Positions 24,773 through 32,959 of a stretch of 64,000 bases of DNA are shown here, in pieces. The notes under the pieces were generated by a model that did no database searches, had not been told where the DNA came from, and saw nothing but the letters and a program-made list of their open reading frames with translations. The translations under genes and the position numbers were made by a program. The DNA is taken from the NCBI RefSeq assembly GCF_014084105.1, contig NZ_CP048289.1, positions 6,023,922 through 6,087,921 on the forward strand, read 5' to 3'. Every line of letters starts with the position of its first letter. The stretch's first letter is position 1. This DNA comes from Streptacidiphilus sp. P02-A3a. Its GTDB lineage: Bacteria; Actinomycetota; Actinomycetes; Streptomycetales; Streptomycetaceae.

Positions 24773-24951
24773 GTCATGATCAGGGGCTGGCTAAGGGTCC
24801 GGTAGGGGTTACCCGGGTCCGGGGCTGCTGCTAATTTTTCGACAGGACCAGGGCGCCGGACGGCAATTCGCCACGCGCCCCGGAATTCACCGGCAACACC
24901 CTCCCCGTTCCCCGAAATTCCCCAGCACATTTCTCACGACGGAGCACGCGC

Positions 24952-26616
24952 ATGCCCATATCCCTGTCCAGAAAATCCCGAGTGGCAATCGGCGCGGCGG
25001 GTGCTCTGCTTCTCCTGGTCGGCTGCTCCTCCGGTGGCAGCGGCGGCAGCACCGCCGCCGCCGTGGTCGGGAAGCCGGTGTCCGGCGGGACGCTGAACTT
25101 CGCCGTCGACACCGAGCCGACCTCCTGGGACATCCACGTCAGCCCGCAGGACATCACCGCCGAGATCCAGCGCGAGGTCTTCGACTCGCTGGTCTCCGAG
25201 GACGCCTCGGGCAACTTCCACCCGTGGCTGGCGACCTCCTGGACGGTCGCGCCCAACCTGGAGAGCTACACCTTCCACCTGCGCCACGACGTGAAGTTCA
25301 GCGACGGCACGCCGTTCAACGCAGCCGCGGTGAAGGCGAACTTCGACCACATCGTGGCCAAGTCGACCAAGTCGCAGTACGCGTCCAGCCTGCTCGGCCC
25401 GTACACCGGCACCGAGGTGATCGACCCGTACACGGTGAAGGTCACCTTCTCCAAGCCGTTCGCGCCGTTCCTCCAGGCCGCCAGCACCACCTACCTGGGC
25501 TTCTACTCCCCCAAGGTGCTTGCCGCCGACGCGAGTTCGCTCGGTGGCGGCGGCCCGGTGGACGTCGGCACCGGCCCCTTCATCTTCAGCAGCTACACCA
25601 AGGGCCAGCAGGCGGTGTTCACCCGCAACCCGGACTACGACTGGGGCCCGGCGACCGCCAAGCACACCGGTCCGGCCTACCTGGACAAGCTGGTGGTCCG
25701 CTTCCTGCCGGACAGCTCGGTCCGCCTGGGCGCGCTGACGAGTGGTCAGATCCAGGTGGCCAAGGCCGTTCCGAACCAGAGCGTGGCCACCGTCAAGGAC
25801 GACTCCGCACTGAAGATCATCACCAAGGACGCCCCCGGCGGCAACTACAACCTGTGGCTCAACGCCTCGCTGGCCCCGTTGAACGACCAGCGGGTGCGCG
25901 AGGCCGTGCAGCGCGGGATCAACATCACCCAGGACGTCAAGACCGTCGAGTTCGGCCAGTTCGACCGGGCCTGGAGCCCGATCAGCCCGACCACTCCGGA
26001 CTATGACGCCTCGTTGGAGAACAGCTGGCCCTACAGCCCGACCCTGGCCAACCAGTTGCTGGACCAGGCCGGCTGGACCGCACGCGACTCGGCCGGCTAC
26101 CGCACCAAGGACGGCAAGCGGCTCGTCATCAACTGGCCGCAGGTGGCCGGCAACACCACCCGCGAGGGCCGGGACGTCCTCGGCCAGGCGATCCAGGCCG
26201 ACCTGCAGAAGATCGGCATCCAGGTGCTGCGCCCCACCCTCGACATCGGCACCTACATCACCGAGGCGTACGGCGGCAAGGTGGACGTGCTGGACTCCAG
26301 CTGGGCCCGGTTCGAGCCGGACGTGCTCTGGCTGTTCTTCAACAGCGCCAGCGCGCCCGCCGAGGGCGGCCAGAACGCCACCTTCCTCAGCGACCCGCAG
26401 CTCGACCAGTGGACCAACCAGGCGCGTACCACGCTCGACCCGACCGTCCGCAAGCAGGACTACGACCAGACCCAGGAGCGCGCGATCAACCTGGCCACGG
26501 TCGTCCCGATCTACACCCCGGCCTCCATCGTCGGTGAGTCCACCCAGGTCCAGGGCCTGACCTTCGACGCCGACACCTGGCTGACCTTCTACGACACCTG
26601 GCTGGCCGGGAAGTGA
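24952..26616 (+). CDS. ABC transporter substrate-binding lipoprotein, family 5 (peptide/opine/nickel type)
   Basis: A 554-residue extracellular solute-binding protein of the SBP_bac_5 family. The N-terminus has a basic start, a hydrophobic stretch and the lipobox LVGC with Cys25, so it should be a membrane-anchored lipoprotein. The mature part has the family signatures GGTLNFAVDTEPTSWD and YTFHLRHDVKFSDGTPFNA, about 500 residues in all, the normal size. It heads a four-gene transporter operon; its stop overlaps the GTG of the first permease. Family members bind peptides, nickel chelates or opines; the ligand here is unknown. The 236-base gap upstream holds a terminator and an AT-richer patch near 24833, a plausible promoter site. 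Confidence 0.92.
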   Translation: MPISLSRKSRVAIGAAGALLLLVGCSSGGSGGSTAAAVVGKPVSGGTLNFAVDTEPTSWDIHVSPQDITAEIQREVFDSLVSEDASGNFHPWLATSWTVAPNLESYTFHLRHDVKFSDGTPFNAAAVKANFDHIVAKSTKSQYASSLLGPYTGTEVIDPYTVKVTFSKPFAPFLQAASTTYLGFYSPKVLAADASSLGGGGPVDVGTGPFIFSSYTKGQQAVFTRNPDYDWGPATAKHTGPAYLDKLVVRFLPDSSVRLGALTSGQIQVAKAVPNQSVATVKDDSALKIITKDAPGGNYNLWLNASLAPLNDQRVREAVQRGINITQDVKTVEFGQFDRAWSPISPTTPDYDASLENSWPYSPTLANQLLDQAGWTARDSAGYRTKDGKRLVINWPQVAGNTTREGRDVLGQAIQADLQKIGIQVLRPTLDIGTYITEAYGGKVDVLDSSWARFEPDVLWLFFNSASAPAEGGQNATFLSDPQLDQWTNQARTTLDPTVRKQDYDQTQERAINLATVVPIYTPASIVGESTQVQGLTFDADTWLTFYDTWLAGK

Positions 26617-27554
26617 GCCGGACCTCGACCCTGCTGCGCGGGACCGCCCAGCGGCTGGCCTCGGCCGTCGCGGTGCTCTGGGGCGCGGCCACCCTCGCCT
26701 TCGTGACCCTGCAACTGATCCCCGGTGACCCGGTGGACATCCTGCTGGGCCCCGCCACCACCGCCTCCCCGGCGGTGCGGGCCGAGATCCGCCGACAGTA
26801 CGGCTTCAACCAGCCGGTGTACCTCCAGTACCTGCGTTACCTGGGCCGACTGGCCCACGGTGACCTGGGTCAGTCCTACCAGTTGCAGCGCCCGGTGACC
26901 TCGCTGATCAGCGGGCAGCTCGGGCCGACCGTGCAACTCTCGCTCGCCGCCCTGCTGGTGGCCGTCGTCCTGGCCGTGGTCTCGGCCGTGGCGACGGCCG
27001 GGCGGGGCCCGCTGCCGCGCGCGATCACCACCGCCTGGGAGCTGATCGCGGTCTCCACGCCGTCCTACTGGACCGGCATCGTGCTGCTCACCGTCTTCTC
27101 CTTCCAGCTGCACGTCTTCCCGGTCGCCGGGGCGCAGGACTTCGCCTCGCTGGTGCTGCCCGCGGTGACGCTGGCGCTGCCGGTCGCCGGAGTACTGGCG
27201 CAGGTGCTGCGGGAGAGCCTGGAGGCGGCGCTGGGCCAGCCGTTCACGGTCACCGCCCGCTCCCGGGGCCTGAGCCGGACGGCGGTACTGCTGCGGCACA
27301 CGCTGCGGCACGCCGCCGTCCCGCTGGTCACCCTGACCGGCTGGCTCTCCGGCTCGCTGCTCGGCGGGGCGGTGCTGGTGGAGACGGTCTTCGGCCGCCC
27401 CGGCATCGGCTCGCTGGTGCTCCAGGCGATCACCAGCCGGGACATGCCGGTGGTGATCGGCGTGGTGCTGCTGACCGCCGCGGTCTTCCTGGTCATCTCG
27501 ACCGTGGTGGACCTGCTCTACACCGTCATCGACCCCCGACTGAGGAGCTGGTGA
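26613..27554 (+). CDS. ABC transporter permease, DppB/OppB type
   Basis: A 313-residue inner-membrane permease with six predicted membrane spans. It has the DppB-type N-terminal pattern (LIPGDPVDILLG, then YLRYLGRLAHGDLGQSY) and the cytoplasmic EAA-like loop (TARSRGLSRTAVLLRHTLRHA) that contacts the ATPase. GTG start overlaps the lipoprotein stop (GTGA), indicating translational coupling. It pairs with the DppC-type permease four bases downstream. Confidence 0.92.
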   Translation: MSRTSTLLRGTAQRLASAVAVLWGAATLAFVTLQLIPGDPVDILLGPATTASPAVRAEIRRQYGFNQPVYLQYLRYLGRLAHGDLGQSYQLQRPVTSLISGQLGPTVQLSLAALLVAVVLAVVSAVATAGRGPLPRAITTAWELIAVSTPSYWTGIVLLTVFSFQLHVFPVAGAQDFASLVLPAVTLALPVAGVLAQVLRESLEAALGQPFTVTARSRGLSRTAVLLRHTLRHAAVPLVTLTGWLSGSLLGGAVLVETVFGRPGIGSLVLQAITSRDMPVVIGVVLLTAAVFLVISTVVDLLYTVIDPRLRSW

Positions 27555-27558
27555 CCCC

Positions 27559-28428
27559 ATGGCGAGTACCACCGTTCCCACCCTTGCCGTCGCGACCGCC
27601 GCGCCGACCCGCCGCCGGAACTCGATACCGCCCACGGTGCTGCTGTCCGCCGCGGTCCTGCTGCTGATCCTGCTGGTCGGCGTCGACCCCGGACTGTTCA
27701 CCGGTACCTCACCGGACGCGATCAACCCGGTCGGCGCGCTCCAGGGCCCCAGCGCCGCCCACTGGTTCGGCACCGACCAGCTGGGCCGCGACCTGTTCAC
27801 CCGGGTCCTGTACGGGGCGCGTCCGAGCCTGCTGCTGGGCTTCGGCTCGACGGTGATCGCGGTGGCCGGCGGCGCCGTGATCGGCCTCGCCGCCGCGCTC
27901 GGCGGACGCGTCGCCGACCAGCTGCTGATGCGGCTCAGCGACATCCTGCTGTCGCTCCCGGCGGTACTGCTGGCGCTGATGGTGATCGCCATCCTCGGCC
28001 CCGGCACCGTCAACATCATGATCGCCATCGGCGTCGCCTTCATCCCCGGCTACGGACGACTGGTCCGCGCCGAGGCGCTGGTGGTCCGCCGCTCCGGCTA
28101 CGTCGAGGCGGCGGTGGCGCTCGGCCTGCGCCGCCGGGCGCTGGTGCTGCGGCACGTGCTGCCGAACGCCCTGGCGCCGCTGCTCACCCTGGCCGCGGTC
28201 GGCTTCGGCTCGGCGCTGATCTCCGCGTCCGGGCTCAGCTTCCTCGGCCTCGGCCCGCAGCCGCCGTCGCCCGAGTGGGGGGCGATGCTCTCCGACGGCC
28301 GCGACTTCCTGCAGAGCGCCTGGTGGATCGGCGTGTTCCCGGGCCTGGCGGTCACCGTCACCGTGATCGCCGTGAACGTCGTCGGCCGCTACGCCCAGGA
28401 CCGCTTCACCAGGAGGACCAGCCGATGA
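27559..28428 (+). CDS. ABC transporter permease, DppC/OppC type
   Basis: A 289-residue permease with an N-terminal single span, the family signature HWFGTDQLGRDLFTRVLYGAR and the loop EAAVALGLRRRALVLRHVLPN before the last spans, all typical of DppC. It ends with an ATGA overlap to the ATPase gene. Together with the preceding permease it should form the membrane channel of a peptide-type importer. Confidence 0.92.
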   Translation: MASTTVPTLAVATAAPTRRRNSIPPTVLLSAAVLLLILLVGVDPGLFTGTSPDAINPVGALQGPSAAHWFGTDQLGRDLFTRVLYGARPSLLLGFGSTVIAVAGGAVIGLAAALGGRVADQLLMRLSDILLSLPAVLLALMVIAILGPGTVNIMIAIGVAFIPGYGRLVRAEALVVRRSGYVEAAVALGLRRRALVLRHVLPNALAPLLTLAAVGFGSALISASGLSFLGLGPQPPSPEWGAMLSDGRDFLQSAWWIGVFPGLAVTVTVIAVNVVGRYAQDRFTRRTSR

Positions 28429-30353
28429 GCCCGACCCCGGAACCGCTGCTGGCGGTCGAGGACCTGAACGTGGTGTTCCAGCAGGGCCGTTCGGCCCGGC
28501 GCGGGCAGCCGCAGGTGAACGCCGTCCGGGACGTCTCGTTCACCCTGGACCGGGGCGAGTGCCTGGCCGTGGTCGGCGAGTCCGGCTCCGGCAAGAGCGT
28601 CACCGCCCGCACCCTGCTCGGCCTGACCGGCAACCGGGCGCAGGTCACCGCCCGCCGGATCAGCTTCGACGGCCAGGACCTCACCGCGCTGAGCGAGCGC
28701 GAGTGGCGGTCGGTGCGCGGACGCCGGATCGGCCTGGTGCTCCAGGACGCGCTGGTGTCGCTGGACCCGCTGCGCCGCATCGGCACCGAGGTCGGCGAAC
28801 CGCTGCGCACCCACGGCCTGGCCGACCGCGCGGAGACCGGCCGCCGGGTGCTGTCGCTGCTCGCCGACGCCGGGATCCCGGACCCGGCCCGGCGCGCCCG
28901 GCAGTACCCGCACCAGCTCTCCGGCGGACTGCGGCAGCGGGCGCTGATCGCCTCGGCGCTGGCCGGCGGCCCGGAGCTGCTGGTCGCCGACGAACCCACC
29001 ACCGCGCTCGACGTCACCGTCCAGGCCCAGGTCTTCGACCTGCTCAGCGGCCTGATCGCGGAGGGCACCGCACTGCTGCTGATCAGCCACGACCTGGCCG
29101 CGGTGGCCCGACTGGCCGACCGGATCGCGGTCATGTACGGCGGCCTGGTGGTCGAACGCGGCCCGGCCGCACGGGTGTTGGGAGCCCCACGGCACCCGTA
29201 CACGCGGGCGCTGCTGGCGGCGGTCCCGGCGATCGACGGTCGGCGCGCGCTGCTCTCCGCGCCGACGCTCGGGCTGCCCGCCGCCGGGCCCGACGGCTGC
29301 CCCTACGCGGCCCGCTGCGCCCTCGCCGACCAGCGCTGCCGCGACGAACTCCCGGCGCCGGAAGGTGAGGACGGCCACCAGACCCGCTGCTGGCACCCGC
29401 GGACCGACGCCCCGGTGGCGCTGCCGACACCGGTCCGGGCGCTCCCGGCCGAACCGGCACCCGCGGGGCCGGGCCCGGCGGGTCAGCGCCCGGACGGTCG
29501 GGACCCGGCCGGGGAGCCGCTGCTGGAGGTCTCCGAGATCTCCAAGCGCTTCCGGTCGCCGGACGGCGGCCACTACGACGCCGTCCGCGAGGTCTCCTTC
29601 CAGCTGCGGGCCGGGGAGACCCTGGGCGTGGTCGGCGAGTCCGGCTCCGGCAAGACCACGGCCGCGCGGATCGCGCTCGGTCTGCTGGAGCCCGACTCGG
29701 GCAGCGTCCGGTTCGCGGGCGGACCCTGGAGCGGAGTGCCGGAGCACCGGCGGCGGGAGCGGCGGCGGCTGATCCAGGTCGTCTCGCAGGACCCGCTCGG
29801 CTCGTTCGACCCCCGCTACTCGGTGGAGCGGCTGGTCGGCGAGGCGGTGGCGCAGGCCGGGATCCCGCGCGGGGCCGCCCGGCGGGCCCGGGTGGCCGAA
29901 CTCCTGGACCAGGTCGGGCTGCCCGCCGGGCTGCTGGACCGGCGTCCACTGGACCTCTCCGGCGGCCAGCGGCAGCGGGTGGCGATCGCCCGGGCGCTGG
30001 CCCCCGGACCACGGCTGCTGGTCTGCGACGAGCCGGTCTCGGCGCTGGACGTCTCGATCCAGGCGCAGGTACTGGACCTGCTGGTCACCCTGCAACGCGA
30101 ACTTGGAGTGGCGCTGCTGTTCATCTCGCACGACCTCGGCGTGATCCACCACGTCAGCGACCGGCTGATCGTGATGCGCGGCGGCAGCGTGGTCGAGACC
30201 GGCGACGTCGCCGAGGTCTTCGCCGGACCGGCCCATCCCTACACCCGGGAGCTGCTCGCCGCGGTCCCCCGCCCCGAACCGGCCGCCGAGGCCGTACCGC
30301 ACCACCGCGACCGCACCCCGGTCGCACCGACCCCGCAGGGAGGAAGCGCATGA
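28425..30353 (+). CDS. ABC transporter ATPase with two nucleotide-binding domains (DppD-DppF fusion)
   Basis: A 642-residue fusion of two peptide-transporter ATPases. The first half has Walker A GESGSGKS, signature LSGGLRQR and Walker B VADEPTTALD; an oligopeptide-type C-terminal region with cysteines (CPYAARCALADQRC) follows. After a Pro/Ala-rich linker the second half repeats GESGSGKT, LSGGQRQR and VCDEPVSALD. The ATG at 28425 lies in the stop of the DppC gene, so an in-frame extension upstream is not used. The fusion supplies both ATPases needed by the two permeases. Confidence 0.93.
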   Translation: MSPTPEPLLAVEDLNVVFQQGRSARRGQPQVNAVRDVSFTLDRGECLAVVGESGSGKSVTARTLLGLTGNRAQVTARRISFDGQDLTALSEREWRSVRGRRIGLVLQDALVSLDPLRRIGTEVGEPLRTHGLADRAETGRRVLSLLADAGIPDPARRARQYPHQLSGGLRQRALIASALAGGPELLVADEPTTALDVTVQAQVFDLLSGLIAEGTALLLISHDLAAVARLADRIAVMYGGLVVERGPAARVLGAPRHPYTRALLAAVPAIDGRRALLSAPTLGLPAAGPDGCPYAARCALADQRCRDELPAPEGEDGHQTRCWHPRTDAPVALPTPVRALPAEPAPAGPGPAGQRPDGRDPAGEPLLEVSEISKRFRSPDGGHYDAVREVSFQLRAGETLGVVGESGSGKTTAARIALGLLEPDSGSVRFAGGPWSGVPEHRRRERRRLIQVVSQDPLGSFDPRYSVERLVGEAVAQAGIPRGAARRARVAELLDQVGLPAGLLDRRPLDLSGGQRQRVAIARALAPGPRLLVCDEPVSALDVSIQAQVLDLLVTLQRELGVALLFISHDLGVIHHVSDRLIVMRGGSVVETGDVAEVFAGPAHPYTRELLAAVPRPEPAAEAVPHHRDRTPVAPTPQGGSA

Positions 30354-30571
30354 CCAGTGACATTGCACCGAACGCGATACTCCACGGAGGCCCGTCCGAG
30401 TACCTGCCCGACGAACGGCGGCTGCGCCATGTAGCGGAACCACTTGACGTGCTCAAGGTGCTCTGCGGCAACCGCTACGAGCACTTCCGGCGGTCCGCGC
30501 AGACGATCCGCCACGAGTCCGTGGAGCTGCGGGTCTTCGCCTGGACGGGGTTCACCTACCTGGCCGAGTGA
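30350..30571 (+). CDS. Small DUF5988-like protein
   Basis: A 73-residue protein overlapping the ATPase stop (ATGA) with GGGAGGAAG upstream, so it is translated and coupled to the transporter. The sequence has NRYEHF in the middle and LRVFAWTGFTY near the C-terminus, which I recognise as a small actinobacterial family (DUF5988-like) often seen in specialised-metabolite clusters. No signal peptide, membrane span or catalytic motif is visible. Function is unknown. Confidence 0.78.
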   Translation: MTSDIAPNAILHGGPSEYLPDERRLRHVAEPLDVLKVLCGNRYEHFRRSAQTIRHESVELRVFAWTGFTYLAE

Positions 30572-30677
30572 GGGCCGCGAACCGTCCGGACTCGCCGCCA
30601 ACGGACCAGAATGCCGGGTCCGGCGGCGGCCAGGCGGTAGAAGTGTCCGCATCAACCACCCTCACCTGGAGGTAGTC

Positions 30678-31109
30678 ATGCGGGCTCGTCTCGCCGTCGT
30701 CGGCGCCATCGGCGCCCTTGCCGTCCTGTTCTCGGGCGGATGGACCGCCGCGGCCGCCGACGGGGAGAACTCGGTGACCGTCGCCCCGAGCGGCGGCATC
30801 GCCAAGGACGGCACGGTCACCCTCACCGGCACCTACCGCTGCGACTCGTCGGTCGGCTACGGCACCGTGGTGAACGTCCTGGTCACCGACGGCTCCAACA
30901 CCAGCAGCGTCGGCAGCAGCCGGCTCGTCAGCTGCGACGGCGCGGAGCACACCTGGACCGCGATCGGTCAGCCGTACCAGTCGGTGGCCGCCGGTCCGAT
31001 CCGGGTCGAGGCGACGCTGATCCACCTCAGCTGGCAGGGCTCGCTGATCCCGCGGACCGACGTGCTGGCGGACCAGCAGCAGACCAGCACGCTGGTCCCG
31101 CGCTCCTGA
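30678..31109 (+). CDS. Exported DUF6299-like protein
   Basis: A 143-residue protein with a signal peptide (MRARLAVVGAIGALAVLF, cleavage after TAAAA expected) and a mature beta-rich domain with two cysteines that could form a disulphide. The domain resembles the small immunoglobulin-like DUF6299 proteins of Streptomyces. ATG 30678 follows GGAGG at 30668-30672. A convergent gene and a strong hairpin lie downstream. Function unknown; it is 107 bases from the transporter operon and may have its own promoter. Confidence 0.78.
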   Translation: MRARLAVVGAIGALAVLFSGGWTAAAADGENSVTVAPSGGIAKDGTVTLTGTYRCDSSVGYGTVVNVLVTDGSNTSSVGSSRLVSCDGAEHTWTAIGQPYQSVAAGPIRVEATLIHLSWQGSLIPRTDVLADQQQTSTLVPRS

Positions 31110-31133
31110 CCACCCGCGCCCCGGCCCGCTCGT

Positions 31134-31182
31134 GACCGCGCCCGCGCCCGCCCCGGGGGACGGGGGCGGCGCGGGCGCGGTC
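31134..31182. terminator. Bidirectional hairpin between convergent genes
   Basis: Arms 31134-31147 and 31169-31182 form a perfect 14-bp GC-rich stem, and further pairing is possible inside the loop. It lies between the DUF6299-like gene and the convergent G1 peptidase, so it can end both transcripts. Confidence 0.75.
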
Positions 31183-31186
31183 GCGG

Positions 31187-32002
31187 TCAGTTGGAGTTCT
31201 CCCAGGTGTCGGCGAAGCTGCCGTCGGAGATCGACCCGGGCTGCGCCATGGTGTCGCCGCTGTCCTGGTTCTGCATGACGATGCCGGTCGGCGCGTAGCT
31301 GTCCAGTGCCTGGCCGTTGGCGGCGGCGCCGGTGAAGTCCACGGTGCCGAAGTCGGACAGGCTGGCGATCTGGCCGCCGACGTCGGTGGCCTCGGCGATG
31401 ACCTCGGCCGAGCTGTCCTGGTAGCCGGAGGAGCCCTGCTGGGTGGTGGTCTGGTTCCAGCCCTCGGTGCTGTCGTCGAGGGTCATGGTGAACGTCCCGT
31501 CGCCGTTGTCGGTGACGGTGGCGGTCAGCTGGTCACCGGGCTCGACGTCGACCGACCAGGGGCTCTCGGACGCGGGCAGCACCTCCCACCAGGCGCCGTA
31601 CTCGGCCTGCCCGCCGATGCAGTCGGCCTCGGTGCCGGTCTGCTCCAGCGCCGAGTTGTTGTAGCCGTCGAGCCCCACCCAGTAGGAGGAGTAGGTGTCC
31701 TGCGAGCCGCAGCTGATGGCGGGCTGGACCCAGGAGGAGGTGACCGAGGTGTAGCTGCCGGAGTCGCCGGTGGCCGCGTATCCGCTCCAGTTGCCGGAGG
31801 TGACGGTGTCGTTGTGGCGCCGCGTGTTCCGGTCCGGGCGCAGCGGGTGGCTCTCGCGGTGCGCGAGCGCGGCGCTGACCCGGGCATGGTGCTGGTGGTG
31901 CGCGGTGGGGGCGGCCGCCTGCGCGCTGGGGGACGCGAACGCGGCGGCGGCGACGAGGCCGGTGGCTATGCCGAGCAGGCGTACGGTTGATCTGCGGGAC
32001 AT
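31187..32002 (-). CDS. Secreted G1 family (eqolisin) glutamic peptidase
   Basis: A 271-residue secreted protein. The start at 32002 (MSRRST) follows AGAGGGAGAA, and a signal peptide with a SAQA-A type site is present; a longer reading frame upstream lacks these. The mature part carries eqolisin landmarks: NWSGYA, SSWVQP, YWVGLDGY followed by LEQTGTEADC with the likely catalytic Gln, YGAWWEVLP, and SAEVIAEA with the likely catalytic Glu. Eqolisins use a Gln/Glu dyad and work at acid pH; best known from fungi but found in actinomycetes. Activity is not proved by sequence. Confidence 0.88.
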   Translation of the reverse strand: MSRRSTVRLLGIATGLVAAAAFASPSAQAAAPTAHHQHHARVSAALAHRESHPLRPDRNTRRHNDTVTSGNWSGYAATGDSGSYTSVTSSWVQPAISCGSQDTYSSYWVGLDGYNNSALEQTGTEADCIGGQAEYGAWWEVLPASESPWSVDVEPGDQLTATVTDNGDGTFTMTLDDSTEGWNQTTTQQGSSGYQDSSAEVIAEATDVGGQIASLSDFGTVDFTGAAANGQALDSYAPTGIVMQNQDSGDTMAQPGSISDGSFADTWENSN

Positions 32003-32258
32003 GGGGGTTCTCCCTCTGGCAGTGCTGGTTCGGGACGCCGTTACGGCCCAGGGCCCAGGGACGCGGCCCGGTGCGCGGATCACGCGGCTCCGGGTGGCGG
32101 ACCCAGCCTGCCTGACGATGCATGTCCATGACAACCCTCGGAGCGAACCGTTCCGGGGAGATTCCTGAGAGTATCCCGAGAGTCCGTTTGAGTCCGCTCC
32201 CCCGCGAACTACCAGGTGTTTTGGGCGGAGTTGTGGTGATATCCGCCCGCTCCGCGGG

Positions 32259-32885
32259 TCAGCCGCGCGGGCGGGCGTCCGGGTTGTAGATCGCCCGCAT
32301 GTCCGGGCGCATGCCGAGCGCCCGGAACCCGTACTCCAACTGCTGGTACCAGGCCCGCTGGTCCTCCAGTTCCTTGGACACCTGGACCGGCCGCATTCCG
32401 CTCCCGGTCGCCTCGAAGACCATGGCCACGAACGAGTCCACCGGCTTCGCCGGGTCGGACGGGTGGCTGAGCACGGTGAACTCCCAGTTCTGCGCCCCGG
32501 ACAGGTCCATGCCCGGGCTCAACCTCCGCAGTACGAAAGTCGGTTGCGGCAGCAGCACCACCGACTGCGCGCGGATCGCCAACTGCCGCGCGCCCGCCCC
32601 CAGCACCCGCCAGCCGGGCTCGGGACCGAAGTGGTGCAGGTCGGAGAACAACTCCTCGCGCAGCTTGGAGTAGTCGGCCACGGCCTGGGCCACCGCCCGG
32701 CTGTCCTCCGCCAGTTGGCGCTGGGTGTCGCAGCTGTCGAGCAGCCCGCGCAGGTCGGTGAGTCGATCCCGCACCCACGGCTTCAACTGGGCGTCGAGCG
32801 CCCCCAGCCGGTAGGCGCTCTCGGCGGTCTCCACCACCAGCAGCGCGCCGTCCTGCAACGCCTGCCAACTACCCCTGAGATCCAT
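32259..32885 (-). CDS. Conserved-looking protein of unknown function
   Basis: A 208-residue soluble protein with no signal peptide or membrane span. ATG 32885 is preceded by GGGGGA. The N-terminal half looks helical (WVRDRLTDLRGLLDSC, AVAQAVADYSKLREEL); the C-terminal half has mixed strands with a Trp/Tyr-rich end. I do not recognise the family. It lies 74 bases downstream of the acyl-CoA ligase gene on the same strand and may be co-transcribed with it. No catalytic motif is visible. Confidence 0.72.
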   Translation of the reverse strand: MDLRGSWQALQDGALLVVETAESAYRLGALDAQLKPWVRDRLTDLRGLLDSCDTQRQLAEDSRAVAQAVADYSKLREELFSDLHHFGPEPGWRVLGAGARQLAIRAQSVVLLPQPTFVLRRLSPGMDLSGAQNWEFTVLSHPSDPAKPVDSFVAMVFEATGSGMRPVQVSKELEDQRAWYQQLEYGFRALGMRPDMRAIYNPDARPRG

Positions 32886-32959
32886 GGTCCCCCGTCCGGC
32901 CGAGCCCGGGCCCCAGGCTGAAGCAGGGCCAGCCCGGTCAACTCGCGGTCCCGCCCCTC

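Noticed and set aside
1-30000. CRISPR or transposon-like explanation for the PKS repeats
   Set aside because: The repeats coincide with PKS domains, are hundreds of bases long and keep the reading frame; there are no short spacers, inverted ends or transposase genes.
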